From Varroa destructor (Eukaryota > Arthropoda > Arachnida > Mesostigmata > Varroidae): DNA of 64,000 nt. Both the position numbers and the translations under genes were made by a program. The DNA is taken from assembly GCF_002443255.2 (NCBI RefSeq), contig NW_019211459.1, forward strand, positions 1,249,019-1,313,018. Reading direction: 5' to 3'. The notes under the pieces are model-generated. The model saw only the letters and a list, made by a program, of their open reading frames with translations. It did not search any database and was not told where the DNA came from. Shown piece after piece: positions 12,100-25,340 of this stretch. How positions within the stretch are numbered: the stretch's first letter is position 1; every line of letters starts with the position of its first letter.

Positions 12100-14453
12100 A
12101 ACAACAACAATCGTTCTATCTAATGCGGACATTAAAAGGGTGAAAAGCACCTTAGGTTATCTCGACCTGAAACCATTCAGGTATACTGCGTCATAGTATC
12201 AGATCATCCAGCCAAATGACACTGGTGACTAGTAACGATTATTAATGTTGTATACACGGAGAATCCATCAGTCATTTTTTCAGGAGAAGGAGACCGCCAT
12301 TGTTGTAAGCTAAAGCGAAAAAAAGAAACCTCATTGTCTAGCATACAGCGGAACATCGACGGCCGTGCAATTATTTACAATGAAACACTTAATAATATTA
12401 ACAATAAAAATACCGCCATTTTGTACTAATTAGAACAACTTCTTACCGTAGCTGTACGAAAATATTCGCGCTTGAGTGAACGGCTAACCGTTTCTTTTTC
12501 TGGTAGCATATTCCATAACGGTACTTTCCACTAGGTTTGGAAAGCTCATTTAGGTCTTCGTAGGACACTATCTGTCCGATGTACAGCGCTCGAAGTAAAA
12601 AGAGGCAGTGTTAAATCAGTGTTTCAAGTCCGTGTAGCTTTGCGTCAGTGTGTTAAATTGGTTAGTTCTACAACAGGCTAGACGATGTCACTAGTAGCCC
12701 GTCTTATTTCTACTTCGTTTGATATGTTCCAACTAAGAGAAGAAACGTTGGGCCGCTCATTAATTTCGCCTATATAAAGCTACTTTTGATCGTCGAACCC
12801 ACTTTCTGGTCAAGGGCAATCTTTATAAAAATGGTTTTCCCCATATATGAACTGTCCGCCAATAGACCACGGCCTCTCTGTTATCGCTGTCGTTTTAACA
12901 GAACGTAACGGTATCTTAAAGTTTAAATGTGTAATAGGTACGATTATATAGAATTAATCAACGCGAGACCAATGCAATCGTTACTAACTTCGGGCTCCAA
13001 CATTGTCACGTTGACTCTGTCTGTTGGTGCCTTCTCACGATAGCGTTTAAATTCTGCTTACGCGTTAACGGATACGCTTCCGATGACACACATTGCCGTA
13101 ATGTTTTCCGTGCATTTGGTACATCCAGGGGGCGATAGATTTTTTTCCTATGTACACAGTAGACCAAATATGTGTTCAGAACGTAGTTCAGTAATAACAG
13201 TAGTATTAAATAGCTGCAAAATCTCTCTCAAAGCCGGGGCAATTTTCTCTACAGCTACGTGGAGTACTATAGAAGTTTTGATAGAAACCGCTTGCAGATA
13301 AAGTTATTCTATTGTAGTCTTTAGAGAAAAATGCCCTGCACTCTAGACGTCAATTTTTCGTGAAGCAAAAAAAAATCACACAAGGATCCTACGGAAGGTA
13401 ACAACAAGTAGACGTTATGCGTAAGACGTTCTCTGTGTGAGTACCTCGTTTTATGTCTAGTCGACAAAGCCATGTTCAAAACAAAGACAATGCGTGCATA
13501 CGTACGTTACATGCAATACCCCTCCTAACACAAGGCATGAGATACAAGGTTTATTTTCAAACGCTCACTTCTTATAATCACTCTTGGAGAGAATATTTAT
13601 GTTGCTCACAAGTATGGATGTCTCAGTGATTTGTGAAACGAAGTCCATTCGATAGATTCTATCCTCTGGCCACTTATTATATAATATAACGGAACACTAG
13701 CGTTGTTTCCTTTGAATGATTAGCTTGCAAAGCGGCTATTTATGTTTCCTATGGGAGCCTGTTTTTGAACCTTGATAATGAGAATCTCAGTTGTCGTGAA
13801 ACATTTTTGTGCTATACAATGGATATCCACTATATATGAGTATCAATGCAAACATGTCTGAAATCTGTCGTTGGGTCTGATAGCTGACAACATGTTGTTA
13901 GAACTCAAATGGGTTAATGATAAATAATCATGTCATGACCGATTTAGCGTTATACATTTTGCCCAGATCGCGTTTGTTTATGTAGCGAATAAAGGCGCTC
14001 GAGCGATTCCGCGTACACGGCCATTTTCAAATTAGTGTAATTATCAATGGCATCAATTCAAGAAAGATGTCGTTATCTTGACTTAGCAACGTTAGCCAGC
14101 CAAAAATAGCTGATTTCTTGCCGACAAAAATTATACAAGCGTCACGTTCTAAACTTACTAGCGTGCACCTTCTAACTTGGAATAGCTAATAGCATTAAGT
14201 TGTAGTTACGTCGTGGAAGCTCTCGTTCAAAACCGTTATATTAGTTAACAGAAAATGCATGAAGTTGGCACTACTTTGGTACACTAGTCCGGCTTCTGCA
14301 GACATATTTTGGACGTATTTTGTAAAGGTTTTGCTGCAGTCTCGTGCGCCTGTCGATATGACAGTAGATCCCCTGATTCCTAGTCCACGAGGGCGGGCCG
14401 GGGGTCTACCCTATGTACTACATTTCAACGACACTTATCGAATTCGGCGTGTG

Positions 14454-14498
14454 ATCCCCCAGCGATGCCACACTGACAGTGTGACGTCGCTGGGGGAT
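14454..14498. repeat. 45-bp near-perfect palindrome
   Basis: Arms of 22 nt flank a single central A at 14476. Outer 12 bp (ATCCCCCAGCGA / TCGCTGGGGGAT) and inner 7 bp (CACACTG / CAGTGTG) are perfect. Three bases between them (TGC opposite ACG) give one mismatch, one wobble and one pair. Pairing ends sharply at both outer edges. The one-nucleotide loop is too small for a pre-miRNA. Confidence 0.9.
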
Positions 14499-15496
14499 GG
14501 AAACAGAGGGAGAAGGCGTGATGTGTATATATGGAGGTTAGTGCGGACGCTGATCGACCCGAAGGATCGAAATCGTCCATTGCAGTATAGCCATACTGAT
14601 AGCTAATACAAATCGAGCCTTTGGCAAAACGCCTGATCTGAGTCGGCGTCGTGTCGCTTACATTTGTTTTGTATATTAAAGCGGAACGACGCGTGTACAG
14701 TCATCAGCTTGCGATTAGTAATAATTTATTTTTAACATTATTTGTTTAATCAAGCAGTTATTGCTTTTAGCAACGATAGTAATAAAATAAAGCCACGGTT
14801 TCAGTAAGCATTTGTAATAAGGAAAAGGTTGATGATGTTTGATCACCGAAATCTACGCATACACACACATATACATGCCGTACCTCAACTACTGCAGTGT
14901 TGGAATACACGAAACACCTTTAACATGCGGAGAATTTTTTGAACAGGTACATTTTGATCTCTATTCTGGACGAAAATCGTGCCGTTACAATCGGAGCGCC
15001 GAAAACTGTGACGCACGTAAATCTGCGTAGGCTTTACGAAATATTTAATTAAAAATCAGTGGAATATTGTAAAGACGGATATATATCCAATGATTTAGCT
15101 CCAGACTCATTCCAGTGGGTACGCCCAGGTCGCCCAAAAAACAAACTAGTGACGAAGATGACAGACGAATTGATTACCTTGTAATCAGTTCGAATCCGTA
15201 AACGATAAAAAACAGGAAAATACTCAGAAATTGCCTGGCACGTATATTTTGGTCACGTAAATTGTCAAGCAAAGTCCGCATCCCTTCAATGAGCCATGTT
15301 GTTTAAGGACGACATCAACGACGACAACAGCTGATTTAGGATATGGGTTTTGTTATTCAATAATTCCTGGTTGAGCAGGTGCTTAGAATCGGCATCAGCT
15401 TCTCAGATAACAATACTCATTTGGTTACTCTGCCGGATCTCATTATTATAACTTTGATAATTACTTGCTCATAGCACATTCTGAAGATAGTCTCGA

Positions 15497-15642
15497 GTCC
15501 GGTATCGCCTTTAGGCGTTCCATCAGACGGATGGAGGGACGGACGGCTGGCTCGCTCGCAGCACGCAACAAACCATGTGCCTGTCTATGCCCGGGTTCGA
15601 ATCTAAACCACAACGTGCCCCCAAGAACGCCCTGCCACCCAC
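15497..15642 (+). mobile_element. Diverged tRNA-like SINE copy A
   Basis: Shares GTCCGGTATCGCC, GCTGGCT, TGTCTATGCCCG.GTT.GAA.CTA.ACCAC and a terminal CACCCAC, in the same order, with 53976-54103. It contains a pol III B-box match (GGTTCGAATCT) preceded by TGGCTCGCTCGCAGCAC, which resembles an A box. Two collinear diverged copies in one window indicate an old interspersed family. Confidence 0.55.
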
Positions 15643-15733
15643 TGGCCTATCACCGACCCTCTCTAGCCGAGTGATAGAACTGGATAGCCGCAATGGTCAT
15701 TTATTAGGATGACTTTTTTATTGTTGCTTAAAC

Positions 15734-15763
15734 TTCTAGAAGTTCTATGAAATTCTTCTAGAA
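15734..15763. repeat. TTCTAGAA inverted pair
   Basis: TTCTAGAAG and CTTCTAGAA form 9-bp inverted arms with a 12-nt spacer. Each arm is itself a TTCnnGAA pair, the building block of heat-shock-factor sites, but the spacing departs from the standard HSE register. Confidence 0.5.
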
Positions 15764-15945
15764 ATGATATTCTATGGTGATAGAAAAAAAGCGCTCATTG
15801 TTTTACACGGCATGAACCGTAAATCTATCGTCATTGTCAATGTTTTTTGAAAATCTTGATGAGTGTTCTATGAGTCGGAGCGGATGATCGTACGTACGCT
15901 CGGCCTATATTTAATTAAAGTCTTACTGTAACACGGCCGTCACTC

Positions 15946-15966
15946 ATCTGATCTGATCTGATCTGC
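15946..15966. repeat. (ATCTG)4 tandem repeat
   Basis: Four exact pentamers, with a near copy just upstream. Confidence 0.9.
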
Positions 15967-16183
15967 GTATTAAACAATTCGAAACAAGATCACCAAATTG
16001 AAAAAACAAATTACCATTGTACTTCTGATATAATTTCAACGTCACATAGTATCGATATTTGGCAAAAGCTCGGCCTGCGTGCATTCAACAGTTGTGAGAA
16101 GCGTTTTCATCAGAATATCAAGTAGAACAGGACGTATCTGGATAAATGCAGGTGTGTATGTAAATATGAAAAGGAACAATTAC

Positions 16184-16396
16184 CTTGCGCAGACTGTCCA
16201 CTGTGTGCCTTCTTCATCCAGGGATAAATTACGGGATGTTCCGAGTCGGGTGTCCCCCGGCTCGAAGCCATGGGCGGAGTGGGTGAGGTCTCTGGGGATG
16301 TGACCCCTGAAACGTAGTCGCGACTCAGTGGGGACACCGTTGGCGCAGGAGAGACGTTTTGCCCAGGTGACACGACGGGTGTTGAAGGTGAGGACG
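16184..16396 (-). CDS. Dfd: Dfd exon 2 (hexapeptide exon)
   Basis: This 213-nt exon encodes the Pbx/Exd-interaction hexapeptide. An acceptor ATATTGCAG precedes 16396 with a branch-like CTAAC about 20 nt upstream. The exon opens with the last two bases of a split codon, runs 70 codons and leaves one base before a GTAATT donor at 16183. The protein is Ser/Pro/Thr-rich (SSPSTPVVSPGQNVSP, ETSPTPP), then SEHPVIYPWMKKAHSGQ. VIYPWMKK is the Deformed form of the motif (Scr has IYPWMKR, Hox3 FPWMKE). It falls at about residues 144-151 of the modelled 424-residue protein. The plus-strand open frame across the same stretch is a shadow. Confidence 0.95.
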
Positions 16397-17875
16397 CTGC
16401 AATATGGTCTAGGGGATGTTAGTCAACTGCTGAAGATTGTAGAAGTAATAACTAATTTCCCAATAGCACGATCTGTTGTGTTAGAGATGTTGATCTGACA
16501 GACGTTGTTCACTTAACGATGGTTCATTTGTATTTGCAATATCACTCGTAGTTTATCTAGCATTGCGTTAACGTTCGTGACATAACAGCACAGCGCGTCA
16601 ACGGCTCGTTGTTCCTGTCGCGTTTATTCTACTATATACGGTGTTCCATGTTTTTTAGCATATTGAAAGGATTGTATCTATTTGTATGGAAAGGCAACAA
16701 GGCGTCCGGAAGAAGCGAGTGATGAGGTGGACGAGTTCCTAACCAACTTCAAAGTACTACGCACTTACAGGCTTAATTCGCATATGACTTCTAACAATAA
16801 ACCGCTTCGTAGATACAATCTATCTTCGGTTTACGTAGAATACTTCCTGAACTCATCTACCCAAATGCCCAAAGAAAAGACCCAAGAAATATAGGCACTA
16901 TTAGTGGCATTATTTGGCCAATGTCGGTGCATTATCACGCTTAGTCGATCTCTATACGATAAACGAGCAATCCATATTACGATATAACTTGGGACAACTT
17001 AGACGTTTAGGGAACAGTGTTTATAGGTTTTAGAAGTACTACTCTACTCTATCTACAATGTAGAGTTGATACGGGACTGGATATAATGTGGATCTCAAAT
17101 ATTTAGATACTTGATTGGTAACTTAATTCAACTTATAGATTGGAAAGTGCGTTCCTACCAAAGGTGACTGCTAGAATGTAGCAATGAATTCTAATGGCAT
17201 GAATCGCATGGCAAAGTGTTTGAACGCATAATTGGGACATTTCTACGGAAAAGTTGGGATTTTATGATGAGATAAACGCTCGGATATATCTATAAAGTAA
17301 ATCCATTGTTTGGCCTTACGATAATTAGTTTTGTGAATTTTTTCTTTTTTTTTCTTTTGAATTTTGAAGAGAATAATTAATTGTTAGGCGCCGGTACCCT
17401 AATTGGTGAAGAAACTCATATTTGTTAAAGATCCGACTGACAATCCTGTTTCGTAGTTACACGACAACTTTGTGTTCGTTCTGCTTCTGCTTTAAACTAT
17501 GATGACTTCCTGATTGTTGCAGGCGGTTACGACATTTTGTTCGGTTAAATTGATTCCTTTCAGATAAAAGGCATTTGCCTTATGCTACACTCTTGACTGG
17601 CAGTGTGTAGGGTTTATCCTAACTCTTGTGGGCACCACAGACTAACCAGGTTGAACCGCAGCTATTTTATAGACGTATATGCGATAAAATAAGGAGACGT
17701 GAGTTATAATTAAAAGAAACCTTACCATATTTTAGCGTTAACTAGTAATACCCATTACGTTATTGACGCTGAACTTATTTACGGCAGGGTAAGTAGTGAA
17801 GTCGGATGAAAATAGCGAGGGCAGGCTGCTATTATCAACTTTACGAGCGAGCACTCACAGTTCCAGTTGGAGCAC

Positions 17876-17876
<1 letters not shown>

Positions 17877-17933
<57 letters not shown>

Positions 17934-17992
17934 AATAACGATAACAACAAAAACAAAAACAACAACAACAGCAGCAGCAGCAGCAGCAGCAG
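17877..17992. repeat. (ACG)n-(AAC)n-(CAG)n compound array
   Basis: About 55 bp of ACG triplets, then an A-rich AAC/AAT segment, then eight CAG triplets. All frames through it give homopolymers on both strands, so the open frames crossing it are artefacts. Confidence 0.95.
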
Positions 17993-20900
17993 CAACGGCA
18001 ACGGCAACCACACGTGCAGCCACAATTGGCTCTCTTTCTGCTGTGTCTGCTGCGTCACTGCACCTCATCTCTGTTCCTCTGTCCGTAGCGCGCTGGTGTT
18101 GTCACCGACAATGACGCCGCCGTCGCATAGAATGCAATGAACATGAGAAAGAGCGGCGGCGGCGGCAGCGATTGCACGAAGAGATGTTAGAAGAAGCTCC
18201 CTCGCCCGCAGCGACAGTCGCAACAGCGAAGTAGGCGATAGAACGACTAAGCGGCTGAATGAGCGACGCGCCGACCAATGGGTAGACGCCATTGAGTCAC
18301 TGAACAGTACAGAATTGATATGGACGGCAGCAGGCTCAGCGCAGAACAGCCATGGCTAAGCAGTAGCAGTGCTGGCAGCAGAAGCGGACGTCGAATACGA
18401 CGACAGCGACGGCTTTGGTAAAGACGCCTTGCCAAAGCAGGAGTTGGCCGTGTGCCAGGCGCAGTCGATGACAGGGGCGGCAGCGACCGCTACTGCGACG
18501 GTGGACGTCGTTACTTCGCCTGTTATTGCTGTTTCTTTCGCAGAAAGAACTCAGGGAAAAAGACTACTCGCAGACTGCTCGATCAACGGCGACGACGAAA
18601 ACACGCAGGAATACCGCCAGCAAATAGAAGGCTGTGTCGGTGGCACTTTGGCGAGCAACTACCAGCGCTGGAACTAGCGTCACAACAATACTGAGATGAC
18701 GGATATTACAACCGCAACATATTGTCCTTAGACGCACAGACGGGCAATGACGGCGCATGATTGCGCTCGTACCAAGTCAAAAAGGCAACGCGATGGATCG
18801 TGGGATAGATTGTAGTTTATAAGCGGCAGATAGTCGTTGTTGCTGGCTTGCAGGGCCAGCGTGGACGGGCAAATGCCGGCGGCGGCGGCGGCCAAGCACC
18901 GAACGTCGGGACGCGGACGGACACACGGGCCGACATACGCATCCTCATCTATCTGTAAGTCTGTCCGTCTGACTATGTGTTTTTGCCTAATCCATCTGTT
19001 CAGGTACACCACTAGACAGACAAAAACCGCAGCCATCGAAGTCCAGCGATGGCGGCCATTCTGCTTGCCGTCGGCTGAACGAACGAGACAGAATAATTCG
19101 ACAGAGAAGCATAATCACCGCGTTAAAATAGAGCAACCGTTGACGACGAGCAGCGGGGCGGTAAGCGATGATCAGGCGCCGTCAACTTATCTGATAAACG
19201 TCCCTTCCATCAATCGCCTCCTTCTCCTCTTGTTGTCAATTTTTACATAATAAATATCTAATTACGTATATGTCATGACAAAGGACGTCCGATACGTGAA
19301 TGTTCGATGTGCAACAGAGTCGAAAGGACGGAAGCCAGGGCAAAAAAGGGCGCTGGCAAAACACAACGATAATAATTTCCTTTTAATGAGGAACAAAGGA
19401 AGGAATGAATGCGTGTTTCACTTTCACTTTTGCAGATTACGACCAATATCTATACACAACGATCTTACGCCTACGGCCTTCATTAGAATTTCTTTCCGAC
19501 CAATTTACCTGTCGCTGACTTTAGCTCGGAACAAGTTAGTTCTGCTTTTACTTCCTTCAGTTGATTGAATTGGTGAAGCTTGTTAAGGTAAAGGCACAAT
19601 TGACGAGTAAGATCAACTTTATTAAGCCCCTCTGAGATGTTCTCTTCATCGAGTGACCAGTGTTAACGGCTGGAACTTTATCATAACTCCTGCTGCCATC
19701 TACAAGCTGCGGATCAATCTCTTTCTCACGACGATTTTTATTACTCAGCTCGGATGAATCAAGCGGCAATTGTTCGAAATTCTGGGTATCGGCGTGGCTC
19801 AATAAAAAGCCTACTTTAACTACTATTATTTTACGTGTTCTCGTTGCACGACATCGAGCTGGTGATTGCACTGCTAATCTACAACGGATTTGGTTTCTGG
19901 TAGATTTGTGAAGCCGGCCCTCGAACACAGACGGACGCTTTTTACATTCATATAAATGTACAAAATACAAACGCCAATCAAAAGATGCACGATTTTCCAA
20001 GGCTATGTACTATTTCGGCGTCCGCCGAACGACCAACTATCGCTGATCCACTGATCAAAGACGATCACTTCAAACGGACCGACTATTGCAGTGATTATAT
20101 AAATACAATAGGAGATGTGACAGTTAGCTCCTTCGGAATATGTTAACATAATCTTGGCATATTGTTCGAGAACACAATGATGATAGAAGTAATAACAAAA
20201 AAAAACATAGATAATACTATTGATATTACGACTTTTACGGCTAGAGTTACGATTACGTCGTAATTATACGTAGTTAAAGGAACGAGCAGTATATAATACT
20301 GCACTGTCAGTACCATTGGATAATTTCAATTGCTCTCCGAAGATACTAAACTTTTCAAGAAAAGTATACTACTACATGCACTTACTATGAGAATATATAT
20401 CTAGCTCTGGATAGTTCTTCGGCACCGGTCTTCACTTATACGACAGATTTCGTTAGACGGCGAGCACTAGTCTAGCTATCGATTATTAACCTATGCCATT
20501 TTTACGCTTCCGCTAAAGGTCGTCAGCCATCGTACTTCACCCTTCTCATCATCATCATCATTGCCATCGTCGTCGTCGTCTCATTTTCCACCGGTGGACT
20601 CCCATCTCGGTCGTTTACTTCAACTCTAACAAAGGTTCATATTTCTTCACCCACCTAGACTTTGTAATCTATCCCTCGCTATTAAAGCCTCTTTGCAGTC
20701 CCACCATTATTCAACTCCGACGTCGTTTGGGCCATCGAGTGGCCGGGCTGAGCCTTCAGAAACGTTGGAGAAATGGGTGCAATGCGCTTTTCGTCTCAGG
20801 CAACTCCATCGAATCTCCTGCTATGGACCCCTCGAAATAACCTCTGCTCCCTCATTTCCTCCGCTGGCAGCCTGTGTCGTCTCTTTTTCCACTTCACCTT

Positions 20901-21003
20901 TTTTTACGAAAATCCCTTTTCCTCAACTCTTCATGCTGTTCCATTGTTGTATCCACTCCACAGCTTTCTACTGCAATCATATCTGTCTTTCCTATTGTTG
21001 CCG

Positions 21004-21005
<2 letters not shown>

Positions 21006-21066
<61 letters not shown>
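21006..21066. repeat. (TA)n microsatellite, 61 bp
   Basis: Uninterrupted TA run. It produces Tyr-Ile repeats in three overlapping plus-strand frames and one minus-strand frame. Confidence 0.95.
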
Positions 21067-21070
<4 letters not shown>

Positions 21071-22644
21071 CGGCTTGTTCGTCCGATCAATTGACAATTT
21101 TAGCGCGAGCGCCACGGAAACGATGATGGTAACAGCGATAAACATTCGAAGGAATAAAATTTTATTCAACCGTGTCAACATAACGTTTCGAAAATCAGGG
21201 GTAGGAAAGGGAAGGTCGCTCTGTTGAAAATGAATAGGATGACTATTACCGATCGCCTGCTCAGGCTTTCGGTCTCGTTCATCTTCGCTTTCATCTGAAG
21301 ACTCATATCAGTTCACATATGCGTCACCGGTTGCAACTGTTTGTCGGCTGGCTTACATCTCCATCTGCGCTGCCATCATAACGATCATCATCTTCTTCTT
21401 AAATGTCACCACTTCGGAGCGTCGCCATTGACATCTGTCCGCGTTGACGGAGATAGCGGGTGAATGAGATAGATTGTTGTCGGTCATTTAGGATTTGATA
21501 AGTGACTATAAAACCGCTGTTACTCTTATTGACGCCGCCGTTCCTCGGCGGCAGCAGCAGCAGCAGCGGCAGTCCTGTCGGCCTCAAATATTACGACTTT
21601 CACTACTATAGTTACGATTACGCTGTCAATATACATCGAAGCTTCTGCAGCTGAATGCCCACCATAAAATAATGTCTAATTGCATGGTGGCAAACAAGCT
21701 CCCCTCAGCCAAGCTAAAATGTGTTTAATAAGTATCACGACCGAATAGCTCTGATATTCAGCAGGAAACGGGACGCGAATCGTGCTTCACGTCCAACTGG
21801 ATCTTCAAGACAAACACGACCGTGGCATCGTCGTAATGAGAAACATATAATTTCCATATTACGCAAGAACTTCATAGAAACGGACATAGGAAATACTTCC
21901 GGCCTTAAAAACAACTTCGATAATAATCGATATAGAAATTGAATTAACACAAGCCTTTCGTTGTTGGCTTGCCTTGCGGTTTAAGGAGGTGTTCGCCTAG
22001 GAGGTCATGGCAGTATGTTGCATCTTTCATAATGGCCTAACGATATTCTGCTGCAGAGACAGGAGCCATAATGTGGCCCATGGGCATTAGCGGTGGGGTA
22101 CAGTTTCTATTGTAATATATATGGCCTATTAAGCAGACCTGGCGTTTTCATAGACGCCTACGCAGGTGTGTTCCAAGAAATAGTATAATTTGATATAAAA
22201 AGTCTCGTATCGTTATAAGGCTACCGATTTGTTTCTTCTGAAAATAAACACATTTTGCTACGGTTTCTTCGCAGGGTCTTAAAAATTGATGCACCTCTTT
22301 GCATTTAGTCCAACGACTGTTAAGGTATAAGAAAGCAATGATCACCACACTATAGCCACTGAAGGCAGTATGAACTGTTATATTTAGCTTGTAAGTCAAG
22401 TAAGCTTTTACTATAACGTTGGTTTATTGGTTGACATTGTAGATATATAAGACACAGGACTAGATGCCGTCGATCTCCGATTCGATAGAGAAATGGGAAC
22501 GCGTAACTTACTAACAGGCTAACTAGTGCGCGTACCTGTAACGTTTATGTACGCTATGTCTATGGCATCCTAACAAATTTTCAAATATTTGACAAAAAAA
22601 ATATATAATATACCCGCTAATGAAGTATCGATCCAAGTTCCGGC

Positions 22645-22661
22645 TAATCACGATTAATTAC
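22645..22661. promoter_or_regulatory. TAATC / ATTAATTA homeodomain-site pair
   Basis: CTAATCACGATTAATTACG contains two TAAT cores and one TAATC within 17 bp. Motif match only. Confidence 0.2.
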
Positions 22662-25289
22662 GTAGAATTCTGTATAGCAGTGAAATGCTCGTTTATACCA
22701 TGGTACTAAGTGACTATCATCTTCCCTAGCCAAAACAAGACAACCTTTCTCAAAAGATAAATATCATCTCTCTCTCCAGCTTAAATTGAATGGCCGACTA
22801 AGCGATTCATAGAGGTCGTCTCTTGATCTTCTGGCTTCATCATACGGAACCAGTGGCAACGGCGTCTGGCAGTTGTTGCGTTTTCGTAAATGATTGAGTC
22901 GTTGTAGACTCCAGCAATCTTACGACCTACAAAAGGGTTCAGATGGCGAACTGTTTTTCTCCCAAGGCAGGGGGTATTCTCGGTGGTTGGGCTAGATAAT
23001 TTCTGGCCCGTTTAGCCCCCTCATACCCTATCTATCTTATGCAAGTGGAGATAACTCCAGGTACACCAGTATTGACCATAAAGTCACTGTGCGACTTTCC
23101 CACTTTCGAGTGCTAATACTATTACGTATTAAAAGTGGTTTTTATGTACGTCTGTAGCAGACAGCGGGATGATTGTTAGGGAAGTTTAGCCATCCGTATT
23201 TGAGCTTGTCCGGAATATACATGCGTAAATACCGCCTGCTAATCGATTAACGGGCTCAACAACACTGTGGCTTAACACGGCCGGAAGATACATGCAACAT
23301 TTGTAACGTATCTCAAAAACACAGAGCAATTTATTTGAAAATGAAAAAGAAAAAAAAAAACCTTTATTTATCTGCTTTCGATATGTACGAAACAAGTAAT
23401 TTGAACGACAATTTTTGACACCTATCACATACTATAGAAATAAATCAACAACGAGCGTATCTATAAAAGCATAGAAAACCTTTGTTTTCCTGTCCCGCGT
23501 GCTGTGTTTGAGAAGGTGTTCAATTTTGGCTTTGAGCGTAATCATCTATCAATTAACGGTACGGCTCTTTACCGTGTACCAAGTTATTCTCACTCAAACT
23601 TGAATAGTTGGTCGTGTAAATGGCTTTCGGCCTTATGCCCATTGCATTTTGAAATATTAATACCCTTAACAACTACAACAGCATCGGCCGAGATCGACAC
23701 GCACAGACCCAGTCTGATACGACTAGATGCTGGATATCACTTGTACTGATACGGTTACGCGCGTCCAAGTAACATCGTGAAGTCGTGAAGCAACAGATTC
23801 AGTTATGGCTGCAATCAGAGTAGCCACTGTTGTTGACACGACTGATGCCGCCGTCGCAGTGTTATTGATAACAATGTAATAATTATTGTTGAGCGCGAAG
23901 GTAGCGGCGGGTCTGTCAGGTTATTGCTTGGTGTATATTATATTCGTCCATTTTTTGCTAGTCTATTGTAGAACCACAAGACTGACATCAGGGAACAGTA
24001 TACGCTTGCCCGACCGTAGCGACGACGACGACGAATGTTGTGACAGTCGTGAGAAGGATGACGCCCGTAGCAGCGGCACGAGTTCTATCAATAATAACAA
24101 CAACAATAGCGCTAATAATCTGATCCATTTCGGCTGCTATGGCTGTACTAATGACGGCCGAAGCGTCACAGACAGATGCTGATTCTTAAAATTATACTAA
24201 GACCACGTACTTGCAGACTGCCTTGTTTAGGCTGTCGATGACAGAAAGCCATACCTTTTACCGAGCCTGCGGTTCAAACTAGAATAGTTGTTGGATTGCA
24301 CTTGTTGCAGGGCGTTTGTTGTTCCTGTCGCCATTGTTGCTGTGGCTCGAGGCTCGTGATGTGTTCGTTCCATTGGCATCAGCAGCGGCCGCAGCGTCGG
24401 TAGTAGCATTGTCGTCGTCCATTAGACTCTTCATCCATAGAGGATGCCGCAGTGCTTAATAATTAACGCAATCAGTTGAACGAATGAGTCGCACGCGGCT
24501 CTGGAGGGTCACTACGACCCGCACTGCGTCTAAACGAATGATAGGTACAAACGATGACGACGGCGACCCGGGTTATAGGGGCGGCATGGGCGGTCATACA
24601 GAGCGAGGCTGGCTGGGTCTCAAGGCTGCATGCTACCCCCTATAGAGTATTCCTTGCAGCGCACGGGGTCACGAATGCGAAGGAGAGCAGCTGCATTCGA
24701 AATGTGTTTCACAGACAACAACGAGCGTCAGCTGCCAATTTAGCCGAAGAACTGCTGCTGCTGCTGCTGCAGCTGGATAATTCTGGAGGGTGATTACCGT
24801 AGATGGAAAGTAAGCACCGCTGGCCGTCTGTTCACTATCATTTCAACTTACCGTACGTCGTCTTTCGAGATCGAGAAGAAGAGACATAGCGCCTTGTTCA
24901 AACGAATTAACGCTAAATAATATAACCCAGTTGCCTTAAGATGCTACGGCACGTTAAGACTTAAAAACTTAACATCCAACGACTGTATTTGCGGTGATTA
25001 GGGCAGTAATAGCGAGTCTACGGTAACGATCGAAACTAGACGTCCGGACAGGAATAGAACGGAGTATTGCGCGGCGATGAAAACCGTTCAGCCGTCCAGG
25101 GGGAATTTGAGATCAGTACTATTGTCTTTATATAGAAATGCGTCTTGTTGTGAAAACTCACACTGACACCTTCTATATTATTGCTTGTCCCTTATACGTA
25201 ACCGTTGTTATACCGTTTGTTTCCATAGACAAAACACTGTGCGGCATGTCTAAACTGTGATACGGGATTCCGCCTGTGATAGGAACAGC

Positions 25290-25292
<3 letters not shown>

Positions 25293-25339
<47 letters not shown>

Positions 25340-25340
25340 C
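25293..25340. repeat. (AT)n microsatellite
   Basis: About 40 bp of AT dinucleotides ending in ATACATATAC. Confidence 0.95.

Larger units (their letters stand above)
8297..16183 (-). other. Dfd: Dfd intron 2 (7.9 kb)
   Basis: GT-AG intron, phase 1. It holds a GC-rich triplet island at about 9.6-10.7 kb, TA tracts near 10.7 and 11.44 kb, an A-tract inverted repeat at 12.07 kb, a 45-bp palindrome at 14.45 kb and a tRNA-like SINE copy at 15.5 kb. Long open frames at 9.7-10.5 kb are compositional. No nested gene could be supported. Confidence 0.85.

Noticed and set aside
15170..15205. B-box-like AGTTCGAATCC, possible tRNA
   Set aside because: No matching A box, acceptor stem or cloverleaf could be drawn around it.
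16079..16303. Plus-strand open frame over the hexapeptide exon
   Set aside because: Antisense of Dfd exon 2.
17796..18140. Asp/Asn/Ser-, Thr-, Val- and Leu-repeat open frames
   Set aside because: All arise from one ACG/AAC/CAG microsatellite read in different frames.
19557..20000. 147-codon minus-strand open frame
   Set aside because: Starts at TTG, no recognisable family. A rough stop-codon estimate gives about one open frame of 150 codons by chance in this window.
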